Below are positions 48,806 through 57,195 of a DNA stretch of 64,000 bases, in pieces (within the stretch, counting starts at the first letter, position 1; every line of letters starts with the position of its first letter). The stretch is from Lachnospiraceae bacterium (GTDB lineage: Bacteria > Bacillota > Clostridia > Lachnospirales > Lachnospiraceae): the NCBI GenBank assembly GCA_017482205.1, contig JAFUNK010000023.1, forward strand, positions 1 to 64,000. The letters run 5' to 3'. The notes under the pieces are model-generated. The model ran no database searches and was not told where the DNA came from. It saw nothing but the letters and a program-made list of their open reading frames with translations. Both the position numbers and the translations under genes were made by a program.

Positions 48806-49336
48806 ATTATTTGTCTTATCTTGCTTTTGGCAGTAGCCTGTTATTTTGACTACCGCAAAGCAAAAATACCAAATAAGCTGATAGTGGCAGGATTATTTCT
48901 GGCAGCTGTTAAAGCAGTACCGGAGGGTCTTTCATCCGGAGCAGTTGGTGTAGTACAGGAACTGTTGAATACATGCACACGGGCAATTGTCATTACTGCC
49001 ATTTTATATCCGCTTTATATGCTGTGGGTGCTGGGAGCAGGAGATGTAAAGCTCTGTTGCATGTGTGCCGCACTTCTGGAAGGAACAGATTGCCCGAAGG
49101 TGTTTTTAAAAGCATTGCTTCTGGCAGCAGTAGCCGGCATTGCAAAAATGCTTTTTTGGGGTAATATGCGGGAGCGGATAATTTATTTTTTGGCATATGC
49201 CGCCGATGTGGTAAGGCTGGGACGGCTAAAGCCCTATTGGACAGAAGAAAACAGTCATTTAAAAGCAGAAGCCTCTTTGCGGATGGCAGGACCGCTTTTG
49301 GCAGGCGTTTTACTACATATTTGTAGTAAAACATAA
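48806..49336 (+). CDS. Prepilin peptidase (A24 family), probable ATT start
   Basis: This A24 aspartyl protease has the first catalytic motif in CYFDYRKAKIPNKL and the second in WVLGAGDVKLCCMCA (GxGD), with about six membrane helices. The frame is open from TTG 48722, but that start lies inside a leader hairpin and would add a polar, non-conserved N-terminus. AAGGAGGGG at 48792-48800 points to ATT 48806, a rare initiation codon (known from infC), placing the start right at the first helix. It cleaves Flp/TadE-type prepilins at the membrane. A second, smaller A24 gene lies at 56237. Confidence 0.75.
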   Translation: MICLILLLAVACYFDYRKAKIPNKLIVAGLFLAAVKAVPEGLSSGAVGVVQELLNTCTRAIVITAILYPLYMLWVLGAGDVKLCCMCAALLEGTDCPKVFLKALLLAAVAGIAKMLFWGNMRERIIYFLAYAADVVRLGRLKPYWTEENSHLKAEASLRMAGPLLAGVLLHICSKT

Positions 49337-49417
49337 AAGACAAGAGGCTTGTTACAAAACAACAATTTGAAATGAAACATAACATATGGAGGCATCTGAT
49401 AAGAAAGGAGAGATTTG

Positions 49418-50422
49418 TTGAAGAAAAAAATATTGGCACTGTATGACAGCGAAAAAGATTATTTAGAAAGTTTGGCAAGATTTTTAAAAGAAAAAGAAGA
49501 GCTTCCCTTCGCCCTGCATGCTTATACCGAGAAAGGAAAACTATTGGCTTCGGCAAAAAAAGAAAAAATAGAAGTTCTTATGGTGGCAGAAACTGATTTT
49601 ACTTATGAAATTGCAGGGCTGGAAACAGGAAAAACCTTACTCTTAAATGAAAGCGGCACCGTAAAAGACACCCGCTTAAGAAACATTGACAAGTACCAGA
49701 AAGCAGAGAATATCTGGAGAGAGCTCATGGACAGTTATGCGGATATGCTGACCGGAGAAAAGCAAACGTTAACCGGAAAAGGCAGTGCAAAAATAATTGG
49801 AATGTATTCTCCCGTCAGAAGATGTTTGCAAACCTCTTTTGCACTGACACTGGGACAGGTACTTGCAGAGAAGAAGAAGACTTTATATATCAGCTTTGAA
49901 CATTATGCCGGTTGGAACAGGCTGCTTGATAAAAATGTAAGAGGGGATTTGGCAGCATTATTGTACTTTGCGGAAGAGCAGGGCGAAAAGTTTTTCTGCC
50001 GTATGCAGTCTATGACCTTAAAAATAGGACAGCTTTATTATATTCCACCGGCGTATGCGGGGCAGAATCTGATTTATGTAAAAGGGCAGGATTGGCAGAA
50101 GTTACTACGAAAAATAGCAGAAGAAGGCGGTTATGATTACATTATTTTAGACTTGAGTGAGAGTATTCAGGGAACCTTTGAGCTGTTGCGGATGTGTGAC
50201 CGCATTTATACCCTTGTCAGAGAAGATGAACAGGCACAGGCAAAGCTGCTTCAGTATGAAGAACTGCTACGGGAATATGACTATGAGGATGTGTTGGATA
50301 AAACGGACAAGCAGCTACTGCCGCAGTTTACCGGACTGCCCGAACGGATGGAGCAGTATACCGGTGGAGAACTGGCAGCATATGTGCGTAAGCTGATAAA
50401 AGAAGATTTGGAGCCGACATAA
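49418..50422 (+). CDS. tadZ: TadZ-like pilus assembly protein (atypical ParA/MinD fold)
   Basis: This protein of about 335 residues has an N-terminal receiver-like domain (ILALYDSEKDYLESLARFLKEKEELPFALHAYTEKGKLLASAKKEKIEVLMVAETD). The C-terminal half has ParA-like topology: KIIGMYSPVRRCLQTSFALTLGQVLAEKKKTLYIS, and YDYIILDLSESIQGTFELLRMCDRIYTLV. The Walker A equivalent (SPVRRCLQT) lacks the glycines and lysine, so ATP turnover is unlikely, as for the atypical TadZ described from Eubacterium rectale. TadZ localises the Tad machine. Tandem TTG codons (49415, 49418) can start it; 49418 has the better spacing from AAAGGAGAG. Confidence 0.8.
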   Translation: MKKKILALYDSEKDYLESLARFLKEKEELPFALHAYTEKGKLLASAKKEKIEVLMVAETDFTYEIAGLETGKTLLLNESGTVKDTRLRNIDKYQKAENIWRELMDSYADMLTGEKQTLTGKGSAKIIGMYSPVRRCLQTSFALTLGQVLAEKKKTLYISFEHYAGWNRLLDKNVRGDLAALLYFAEEQGEKFFCRMQSMTLKIGQLYYIPPAYAGQNLIYVKGQDWQKLLRKIAEEGGYDYIILDLSESIQGTFELLRMCDRIYTLVREDEQAQAKLLQYEELLREYDYEDVLDKTDKQLLPQFTGLPERMEQYTGGELAAYVRKLIKEDLEPT

Positions 50423-50492
50423 AGGAGGACACGATAGCTGATAAATTATCAAAAAAAGTAGCTTATTAAGAGCAAAGAGAAAGGAGAAATGG

Positions 50493-51773
50493 ATGACAGT
50501 ATCAGAAAAAGAAACCAATCAAAAGAGTATTTATCAGGAAGAAAAAAACCGTAACAGGGAGGAAATTAAAAAGAAGCTGCGGGATCGTATTCTGCGGAAA
50601 ATGGATCACTCCAAAGAGTTTACGGACACAGAAGTAAAGGAACTGATTGACAGCTTTATTTTGCAGGAAGAAGAAATGCGGATACTGACGGTAACGGAAA
50701 GGCAGCAGATAAAGCAGGAAATCTTCTGTACCCTGCGGCGACTGGATGTGTTACAGAGCATTTTGGAGGACAGTAGCATTACGGAAATTATGATAAACGG
50801 GCCGGATACCTTGTTTGTGGAGAAAAGCGGACGGCTTTTCAAGACCGGAGAAAAATTCGAATCCGAAGAAAAGCTGCTGCAAGTCATACAAAAAATTGTA
50901 GGAAGCTGTAACCGGGCAGTCAATGAAGCGTCCCCCATTGTGGATGCCAGACTTCCGGACGGCAGCCGCGTCAACGTGGTATTAAAACCTGTGGCTATCA
51001 ATGGTCCTATTGTAACTATCAGGCGCTTTCCTCAAAAGCCCATTACGATGGAGCAGATGATACAGTGGAACAGTATCAGCAAAGAAGCGGCACAAGAGCT
51101 GGAGACACTGGTGAAAGCAGGCTATAACATTTTTATCAGCGGCGGAACCGGCTCTGGCAAAACTACTTTTCTCAATGCACTTTCCGGCTTTATTCCTGTG
51201 GGGGAGAGAATTATTACCATTGAAGACAGTGCGGAATTACAGCTTCAGGAAGTACCCAATCTGGTTCGGATGGAAACCCGCAATGCCAATGTGGAGGGCT
51301 GTCGGGAAGTGACGATTAGGGATTTGATAAAAGCATCCCTGCGTATGCGACCGGACAGGATTATTGTAGGTGAGGTCAGGGGAAGTGAGGCTGTGGATAT
51401 GATGACCGCGTTTAATACAGGTCATGATGGTTCCATGTCCACCGGACATGCCAACAGTGCGGCGGATATGTTGAATCGTTTGCAGACTATGATTTTAATG
51501 GAGATGGAAATTCCTCTGGCAGCAGTAAAACAGCAGATTGCCGCAGGCATCGATGTATTGGTGCATCTGGGGCGTATCAGGGATAAAAGCCGCAGGGTAT
51601 TGGAAATTGTAGAATTGGACGGTCTGGAAAAAGAAGAAATCCGCTTACATACACTATATCGGTTTGAGGAAGAAGGCATAAATCGTGAAGGCAGGGTAGA
51701 AGGAACTCTACAAAAAAAGGGGATGTTAAAGCATGTTTACAAGCTTAAAGCAGCGGGTTTTCCGGTACCGTAG
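50493..51773 (+). CDS. tadA: Tad pilus secretion ATPase (TadA/CpaF)
   Basis: The 426-residue secretion ATPase has a helical N-domain, ITEIMINGPDTLFVEKSGRLF, the Walker A loop SGGTGSGKTTFLNAL (Lys223), the Asp box IITIEDSAELQL, Walker B RMRPDRIIVGEVRG and the His box NTGHDGSMSTGHANS. It powers pilin assembly at the cytoplasmic face with TadB and TadC. The start follows AAAGGAGAA; its last 41 bases overlap the TadB frame, so translation is coupled. Confidence 0.96.
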   Translation: MTVSEKETNQKSIYQEEKNRNREEIKKKLRDRILRKMDHSKEFTDTEVKELIDSFILQEEEMRILTVTERQQIKQEIFCTLRRLDVLQSILEDSSITEIMINGPDTLFVEKSGRLFKTGEKFESEEKLLQVIQKIVGSCNRAVNEASPIVDARLPDGSRVNVVLKPVAINGPIVTIRRFPQKPITMEQMIQWNSISKEAAQELETLVKAGYNIFISGGTGSGKTTFLNALSGFIPVGERIITIEDSAELQLQEVPNLVRMETRNANVEGCREVTIRDLIKASLRMRPDRIIVGEVRGSEAVDMMTAFNTGHDGSMSTGHANSAADMLNRLQTMILMEMEIPLAAVKQQIAAGIDVLVHLGRIRDKSRRVLEIVELDGLEKEEIRLHTLYRFEEEGINREGRVEGTLQKKGMLKHVYKLKAAGFPVP

Positions 51774-52551
51774 TGAAAAGAGACGTTTCTTATTAGCTGC
51801 AAAGAGGGGAATGCCGCTGTATGAAAGCTATTATTTTCATGGAAAAGAACAAGGTTTATACATAGGTATTTGTCTGATACTTATCTTATTTCTGGCAATA
51901 TTTTTCTATCGAAGTTTTTGGGCAGTGCTGCCACTCAGTCCCATAGGGTTAAAAAGCTATCTGGCGCTTGAAAAAAATAAGGGTCAAAAAAGAAAAAAAC
52001 AGGTGGAGGTGGAATTTAAAGATTGTATTCTTGCGGTTGCAGCGAATCTGCGGGCAGGATATGCCGTGGAAAATGCTTTTGTGGAATGTATAGGAGATAT
52101 GCAGGCATTGTATGGTGACAACGGTCTGATGTGCAAAGAGCTTTACCGTTTCAAAAAAGGGTTGGGCAATAATCAACCTTTGGAGGTCTTGCTTTCGGAG
52201 TTTGGAAGGCGAAGCGGAAGTGAAAATATAAAGGAGTTCGGAGAAGTATTTTCCATAGCCGTGCAGAACGGAGGAAATTTACCGGAAACCATACAGGAAA
52301 CAGTGGATATGATTGGGGAGCAGATTGCTTTAAAGCAGGAGATAGAAGTGCTTATCAGCGGCAGGCTTTTGGAGCAAAAGATAATGAGTGTAATTCCTTT
52401 TTTACTAGTTTGGTATGTGGAATTTGGAAACAAAGGATTTTTCGATGTACTTTATCATAATCCGGCAGGAATCTGTATTATGACCGTGTGTCTGGCGGTT
52501 TATCTGGCAGCACAGGTGCTATCCCAAAAAATCTGTAATCCAATTCGTTAG
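51733..52551 (+). CDS. tadB: TadB-like inner membrane platform protein (T2SSF domain)
   Basis: The 272-residue protein has two N-terminal helices (LYIGICLILILFLAIFFYR), a cytosolic T2SSF domain (VEFKDCILAVAANLRAGYAVENAFVECIGDM, then GEVFSIAVQNGGNLPETIQETVDMI) and two C-terminal helices. It overlaps the tadA end by 41 bases, with AAGGGGATG as a plausible site. ATG 51811 would be a shorter alternative. With TadC it forms the platform rotated by TadA. Confidence 0.88.
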   Translation: MFTSLKQRVFRYRSEKRRFLLAAKRGMPLYESYYFHGKEQGLYIGICLILILFLAIFFYRSFWAVLPLSPIGLKSYLALEKNKGQKRKKQVEVEFKDCILAVAANLRAGYAVENAFVECIGDMQALYGDNGLMCKELYRFKKGLGNNQPLEVLLSEFGRRSGSENIKEFGEVFSIAVQNGGNLPETIQETVDMIGEQIALKQEIEVLISGRLLEQKIMSVIPFLLVWYVEFGNKGFFDVLYHNPAGICIMTVCLAVYLAAQVLSQKICNPIR

Positions 52552-52569
52552 AAAGGGGAAAAAAGAAAA

Positions 52570-53376
52570 ATGTTTTATTTGGCAGTATTGATAGTTTTCC
52601 TATTGGTAGCCGCCGTAGCGTGGTGTATGTCTATAAGGACTCCGGTAAAAAACGAAAGTCTTACAAAAGCCGAAAGAAGTCCAGGTCTTTTTGAAAAAAT
52701 AGTTATGCGGACAGCAGTGCTTTTAAGCCGGATATTTTCGGGCGGAAAAAAGAACTCGGAGCAAAAGTGGAAAATAGTGCTGATAATAGTGTTTTTGGGA
52801 GATGTAATGGCACTGCTTTTGTGGATAAAAGGCGAAGAAGAAAGTAAAACCATATTTTTGCTGGGATTGTTTACAGCAGGGGGCATCTGGTTTCTATATG
52901 ACAGAGAACTTCACAGAAAAGAAGAGGACAGACAAAAGCATATGATGACAGAGTATGCAGCAATTGTCAGTAAGCTGACCCTGTATCTGGGAGCAGGCAT
53001 GAATTTACGGCGGGCTTTTGAAAAGACCGCAAAGGATGACAGGGAAAGTGACAACCCGGTGTATGCAGAAATGCAGCTTGCCTGTGGAGAAATGGCAGAC
53101 GGTATTTCTGAGGCTGAAAGTTATATCCGCTTCGGAAAGAGAACCCGCCTGCAAAGATACATACGGTTGGGAACATTGCTGACTCAGAATTTAAAAAAAG
53201 GCAATGCAATATTATTGGTGCAGTTAAAGCAGGAGGCTTTGTTAGCCATGGAAGAGCAGCGGGCAGAAGTCAGAAAAACCGGTGAAGAAATGGGTACAAA
53301 ATTATTACTGCCCATGATATTGATGATGGGAATGACTATGGTACTGATTATGGTGCCGGCATTTTTGTCCCTTTAG
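52570..53376 (+). CDS. tadC: TadC-like inner membrane platform protein (T2SSF domain)
   Basis: The 268-residue protein has the second platform layout: an N-terminal helix, helices at about 75-110 (IVLIIVFLGDVMALLLWI and TIFLLGLFTAGGIWFLY), a T2SSF core (MTEYAAIVSKLTLYLGAGMNLRRAFEKTA, RYIRLGTLLTQNLKKGNA) and a last helix (LLPMILMMGMTMVLIMVPAFL). It starts 18 bases after tadB. Its role is as for TadB. Confidence 0.88.
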   Translation: MFYLAVLIVFLLVAAVAWCMSIRTPVKNESLTKAERSPGLFEKIVMRTAVLLSRIFSGGKKNSEQKWKIVLIIVFLGDVMALLLWIKGEEESKTIFLLGLFTAGGIWFLYDRELHRKEEDRQKHMMTEYAAIVSKLTLYLGAGMNLRRAFEKTAKDDRESDNPVYAEMQLACGEMADGISEAESYIRFGKRTRLQRYIRLGTLLTQNLKKGNAILLVQLKQEALLAMEEQRAEVRKTGEEMGTKLLLPMILMMGMTMVLIMVPAFLSL

Positions 53377-53426
53377 AACAGTAAATGATAATAAGTGCTC
53401 CGATAAAGAGCAGAAAGGAAAAGCAT

Positions 53427-53639
53427 ATGAAAAATTTAGAAATTCGAAGGAAAAAAACTAAGACGTGGAAATTAAAAGGTTTTAAAGAGTTTTTAAAAGA
53501 AGAGGACGGCATGGGAACCGTAGAGGTCATACTGATTATTGTAGTGCTGGTAGGACTGGTGTTGATTTTTAAAGAAGAAATTTCAGATATTATTGATTCC
53601 CTGTTCTCCAAAATTACTTCCCAGACAAACCGGCTGTAA
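53427..53639 (+). CDS. Flp-type prepilin (small class III signal pilin)
   Basis: The 70-residue protein has a basic leader of 28 residues ending in EEDG. The predicted cleavage is G28|M29, with the required glutamate at +5 (Glu33) in MGTVEVILIIVVLVGLVLIF, the single hydrophobic helix of Flp pilins. A frame opening at 53385 is longer, but AGAAAGGAAAAG fits ATG 53427. It is the likely major pilin, processed by one or both A24 peptidases of this locus. Confidence 0.88.
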   Translation: MKNLEIRRKKTKTWKLKGFKEFLKEEDGMGTVEVILIIVVLVGLVLIFKEEISDIIDSLFSKITSQTNRL

Positions 53640-53675
53640 GAAACGAAACAGCAGCAGAAAGGAGGAATATTGTGA

Positions 53676-55154
53676 ATGAATGAGGTAAAAGGAAAAGCAG
53701 AAAAGACCGCACAGGAGTGTTTTAATAGAATATTGCTACCGACTACCGGGGGTTATCTGACTGTATTTCTATCGTTGATTCTATCGATTATGATTTCTCT
53801 TTGTCTGGTGCTGATTTTGGGAGCAAGAGAAAATTTGCGGCGGATGCAGATAGAATGTATTACGGATATCTGCATGAACAACATCTTGGCAGAGTATCAC
53901 AGAGAGCTTTTAGAGCAGTATGATTTATTTTTTATAGATACCTCTTATGGCACTTCTTATGCTTCCTATGAGCAAACAGCGGCACATCTGGAAGAATATC
54001 TTACATACAATCTGGGTGGCGAGGACATCTTTTTGTCCTCTGTCTATCGAAATCCTACCGGGTTAGAGGTGGAATCCGTACAAATTACGGGAGTGTCGGC
54101 TGCCTGTGATGATGGCGGGGCGGTGTTGCGAAGACAGGCAGCAGACGTGATGTCTGAAAGGATAGGGATTACCTATTTGCAACAAATAGCAGATTGGTTG
54201 GAGGTTGTAAAGGAGTATGAAATGGATACACGGGATATCCTGGCAGAGCAGCAGGCGGCTGTGGCAGAACTGGAAGCATGGGAAGGCAGTTTCGGAGAAG
54301 AAACGGTAGACATAGAAATTCCCGGAGAAAATGTAGTTTCCTTTTGGGAAGCAGGAATGTTGAATCTGCTGATATTGGATACCTCTTCTCTTTCTGCCGC
54401 AAGTGTGCAGCCGCAAGAGTATGTCAGCCATCGGAATTGTCTGCAGGGAACAGGAATGCAGTCAGCCGTTACTTTTGATGATAACTTTTGGGACCAACTG
54501 CTTTTTCAGGAATATGTCATGCAGTATACAGGCTGTTATGGGGCAGAAAAAGAAAACAGCTGCTTAAAATACCAGACAGAATACATATTGGCGGGAAAGG
54601 GTTCAGATGTAGAGAATTTGCAGGAAATTGCATACAGACTGTTGGCAATCCGGGCGGTGTCCAATGTGCTGCATCTGGTTACGGATAAAGAAAAGGTAAA
54701 ATTGATAGAAACGGTGGCAGGCACATTGTCCACAGTATTGTTAATGCCGGAGCTGAAAATTATGTTTCAGACAATCTTAGTGCTTACATGGGCGCTGTTT
54801 GAAAGTATGTGTGACGTGGCATTGTTGTTGGCCGGTTATAAGGTGCCTCTGTTAAAATCGGCAAAGGACTGGCATTACAGTCTGGAATATATGTTGGGAT
54901 TTGACGGCAATCTTGACTCGGTAACACAGGACGAAGGGCTGGCATATGAAGATTATCTTCGGATTCTTTTATGTCTTCAGGATAAAGAAACTACGACCTT
55001 TCGGTTAATGGATATTATGGAGATGGATATCCGTCAGACGGATGGCAACCGATATTTCAGAATGGACGCCTGTATAGACGGACTGCAGGCAGATATTGTA
55101 TTTAGCAGTAAAGATGAAAAGAGCTATTCCATTAGCAGAAGCTATGGATATTGA
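53676..55154 (+). CDS. DUF5702-like Tad-locus surface protein
   Basis: The 492-residue protein has one N-terminal helix (GYLTVFLSLILSIMISLCLVLILGA) after a 26-residue leader, and a large extracytoplasmic part with ENLRRMQIECITDICMNNILAEYHRELLEQYDLFFIDTSYG. Such proteins recur in clostridial Tad loci (DUF5702). The leader ends in GG like a class III prepilin signal, but the +5 residue is Phe instead of Glu, so processing by the prepilin peptidase is uncertain. AAAGGAGGA fixes the start. It is probably a pseudopilin-like or tip component. Confidence 0.75.
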   Translation: MNEVKGKAEKTAQECFNRILLPTTGGYLTVFLSLILSIMISLCLVLILGARENLRRMQIECITDICMNNILAEYHRELLEQYDLFFIDTSYGTSYASYEQTAAHLEEYLTYNLGGEDIFLSSVYRNPTGLEVESVQITGVSAACDDGGAVLRRQAADVMSERIGITYLQQIADWLEVVKEYEMDTRDILAEQQAAVAELEAWEGSFGEETVDIEIPGENVVSFWEAGMLNLLILDTSSLSAASVQPQEYVSHRNCLQGTGMQSAVTFDDNFWDQLLFQEYVMQYTGCYGAEKENSCLKYQTEYILAGKGSDVENLQEIAYRLLAIRAVSNVLHLVTDKEKVKLIETVAGTLSTVLLMPELKIMFQTILVLTWALFESMCDVALLLAGYKVPLLKSAKDWHYSLEYMLGFDGNLDSVTQDEGLAYEDYLRILLCLQDKETTTFRLMDIMEMDIRQTDGNRYFRMDACIDGLQADIVFSSKDEKSYSISRSYGY

Positions 55155-55190
55155 CACAAAATTTGGAAAGAAAGCGGGGATGTCCCCTTT

Positions 55191-56174
55191 ATGGGCGAAA
55201 CTTATCAATTAAATCAAAAAAGCATAACACAACCTTCTCTCAAAAAAATGTTCCTACGAAAACCCTCCCCTAAGGATTTTCGTAACTCCTCCACCTATAG
55301 TAAAGGGATTTCAAGAAAACAAAATAACCTCTTAAAACCCATAGAGGGGATATCCGCGCTTTCTTTCAAAGAAAAAGCTTTTGTAGGCAGCATGACCGTG
55401 GAGGCAGCTATAGTATTACCCTTCTTTTTGTTTTTCTTTTTTAATCTTTTGTGGATAATTGAAATTTACAATTTACGGGGAACGCTTCAAATGGCTCTGC
55501 GGGAATGTGGCAGGGAATTGTCCATGTATGCGTATGCCTATGACCGTATTGTGCAGGAAGAGGAAGACGAAGGGCTGGAAGCACTGATAGAAAATGTAGC
55601 ATTTTCTTACTTATATGTGCAAGGTCAGATAGAAGAGATGGCAGGTACAGAGTATTTAGAGAATGCACCGATTTACGGAGGAAAAACAGGATTGATTTAT
55701 GCGGACTCATCCATTCTGCAGCAGGGAGATATTATTGATTTGGTTATCAGCTATCGGGCTGTGCCTTTTATTGATGTCATCGGTTTTAGTCCGGGGTGGT
55801 TTTATGCAAGGTATTATGGTAGGGCATGGACCGGTTATGATGTGTCGGGAGAGGATAGTGCAGAGAGAGCGGGGTATGCATACATAGCGGAAAATGCAAG
55901 CGTGTACCATTTGAATAGAGAATGCAGCCACATCAGTTTGTCAGTGAGAGAATGTCCCTTACAGGAAACAGAGTATTTACGGAATGAGTATGGGGAGCGG
56001 TACAGGGCTTGTGAAAGGTGCATTTCCGGTGGAGAAAGTATGGTTTTCATTACGACGGATGGGAACAGGTATCATCGGGACAGGGGCTGTGGAGGACTGA
56101 ACAGAACAGTTCGAAGAATACCGGTCTCTCAGGCAGAAGCACTTTATGAAGCCTGTTCCAGATGTGGAAGATGA
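55191..56174 (+). CDS. TadE-like pseudopilin with two His/Cys C-terminal motifs
   Basis: The 327-residue protein has a TadE signal at G66|SMTVEAAIVLPFFLF (Glu71 at +5) and an extracytoplasmic domain. It ends with two related motifs: H240-x4-C245...C274-x2-C277 and H295-x4-C300...C322-x2-C325, in the pattern VYHLNREC / RYHRDRGC with a late AC-x2-C. These resemble Ada-type zinc sites and make it longer than usual TadE proteins. The 66-residue leader is unusually long and is encoded by a stretch of odd composition (55176-55380). ATG 55248 is an alternative start. Confidence 0.75.
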   Translation: MGETYQLNQKSITQPSLKKMFLRKPSPKDFRNSSTYSKGISRKQNNLLKPIEGISALSFKEKAFVGSMTVEAAIVLPFFLFFFFNLLWIIEIYNLRGTLQMALRECGRELSMYAYAYDRIVQEEEDEGLEALIENVAFSYLYVQGQIEEMAGTEYLENAPIYGGKTGLIYADSSILQQGDIIDLVISYRAVPFIDVIGFSPGWFYARYYGRAWTGYDVSGEDSAERAGYAYIAENASVYHLNRECSHISLSVRECPLQETEYLRNEYGERYRACERCISGGESMVFITTDGNRYHRDRGCGGLNRTVRRIPVSQAEALYEACSRCGR

Positions 56175-56236
56175 GGCGTTTGGTGAAATGACGATGCGGG
56201 AAAGTATTTTATCAGTAAAATTAGTGGGAGGTAAAA

Positions 56237-56668
56237 ATGTTGGGAACAATAGGCGTGTTTGCAGTATTGATTGGCAGTAGCATTTATGATGTACGTCAGA
56301 AAACAATACCATTGTGGATATTGGGAGCCGGGGGCGTGTGGGCAGTTATAAACAGTGTGGTTCTTGCGGGACAGACCGGTGTGCCGTCGGCATTGCAGAC
56401 AGTGGCAGTAGGTATACTGCCGGGAGCAGCACTTTTGTTTTTGGGATTTCTTACAGAGAAGAAAGTGGGGTACGGCGATGGGCTTTTGCTTGTGATAATG
56501 GGAATTTTGGAAGGTGGAAAAGCGGTATTGCTCACTTTTTGTATGGGATTGTTTTTACAATCGGTTCTGGCAGTTGTGTTGGTAATAATTAAGAAAGCGG
56601 ACAAACAGACAAAGATACCTTTTGCACCATTTCTACTGGCGGCAAGAACCGCTGTTTTGTTTTTCTAA
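56237..56668 (+). CDS. Second prepilin peptidase (A24 family, compact)
   Basis: The 143-residue minimal A24 protease has the first aspartate in SSIYDVRQKTIPLWIL and the second in KKVGYGDGLLLVIMGIL (GxGD type), with four or five membrane helices. It follows GGGAGGT. TadV/CpaA-type peptidases are this size, so this may be the dedicated Flp peptidase while the 48806 gene product has another preference. The next gene starts 11 bases later. Confidence 0.9.
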   Translation: MLGTIGVFAVLIGSSIYDVRQKTIPLWILGAGGVWAVINSVVLAGQTGVPSALQTVAVGILPGAALLFLGFLTEKKVGYGDGLLLVIMGILEGGKAVLLTFCMGLFLQSVLAVVLVIIKKADKQTKIPFAPFLLAARTAVLFF

Positions 56669-56679
56669 AGGAGTGTATT

Positions 56680-57177
56680 TTGAAAGTAAAAAAGAAAGAG
56701 AAGAATACCGGAATAGGAAAAAAGAGAAGGTTGTTAGGGCAAAGTCCGGCAGGATATATGACGGTAGAGGCTACGCTGATTATGCCGATAGTTCTGTATG
56801 TATGCATCTTTATCATTTATAGTGGATTCTTTCTATATGACAGGTGTGTCATGAAGCTGGATGCATACAGGGCAGTGCTGCGGGCAAGCAGTATTTACAG
56901 GCAGGATAGTCAGGCAGTATACAATACGGCATGGGATATGATGGAAACTCTGACTGCGGAAAAATATATTGCCGCAGAATATCAATATGAAATAGCGGTA
57001 CAGGGAAAAGTGCAGGTAAAAATCTGCGGGCAGGTAGAGATGCCTTTTCGTGGAATCGAGGAAATGACAGGCGTGTCAGCGTGGAGTATAGAGGAAACAG
57101 TAGAAAGTAAATGTCTCAATCCTGTTTTATTTATCCGTACATGCAGACGATTAATAGAGGCGCCTGAGGAAGAATAA
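56680..57177 (+). CDS. TadE/TadF-like pseudopilin
   Basis: The 165-residue protein starts at TTG 56680 behind AAAGGAG. A basic 25-residue leader ends at G25|YMTVEATLIMPIVLYVCIFIIY, with Glu30 at +5 and a single helix, as in TadE-type minor pilins. The rest is a small extracytoplasmic alpha/beta domain. It probably assembles with the larger TadE-like protein and Flp. Confidence 0.85.
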   Translation: MKVKKKEKNTGIGKKRRLLGQSPAGYMTVEATLIMPIVLYVCIFIIYSGFFLYDRCVMKLDAYRAVLRASSIYRQDSQAVYNTAWDMMETLTAEKYIAAEYQYEIAVQGKVQVKICGQVEMPFRGIEEMTGVSAWSIEETVESKCLNPVLFIRTCRRLIEAPEEE

Positions 57178-57195
57178 AAGGAGAAGGAGAGAAAG

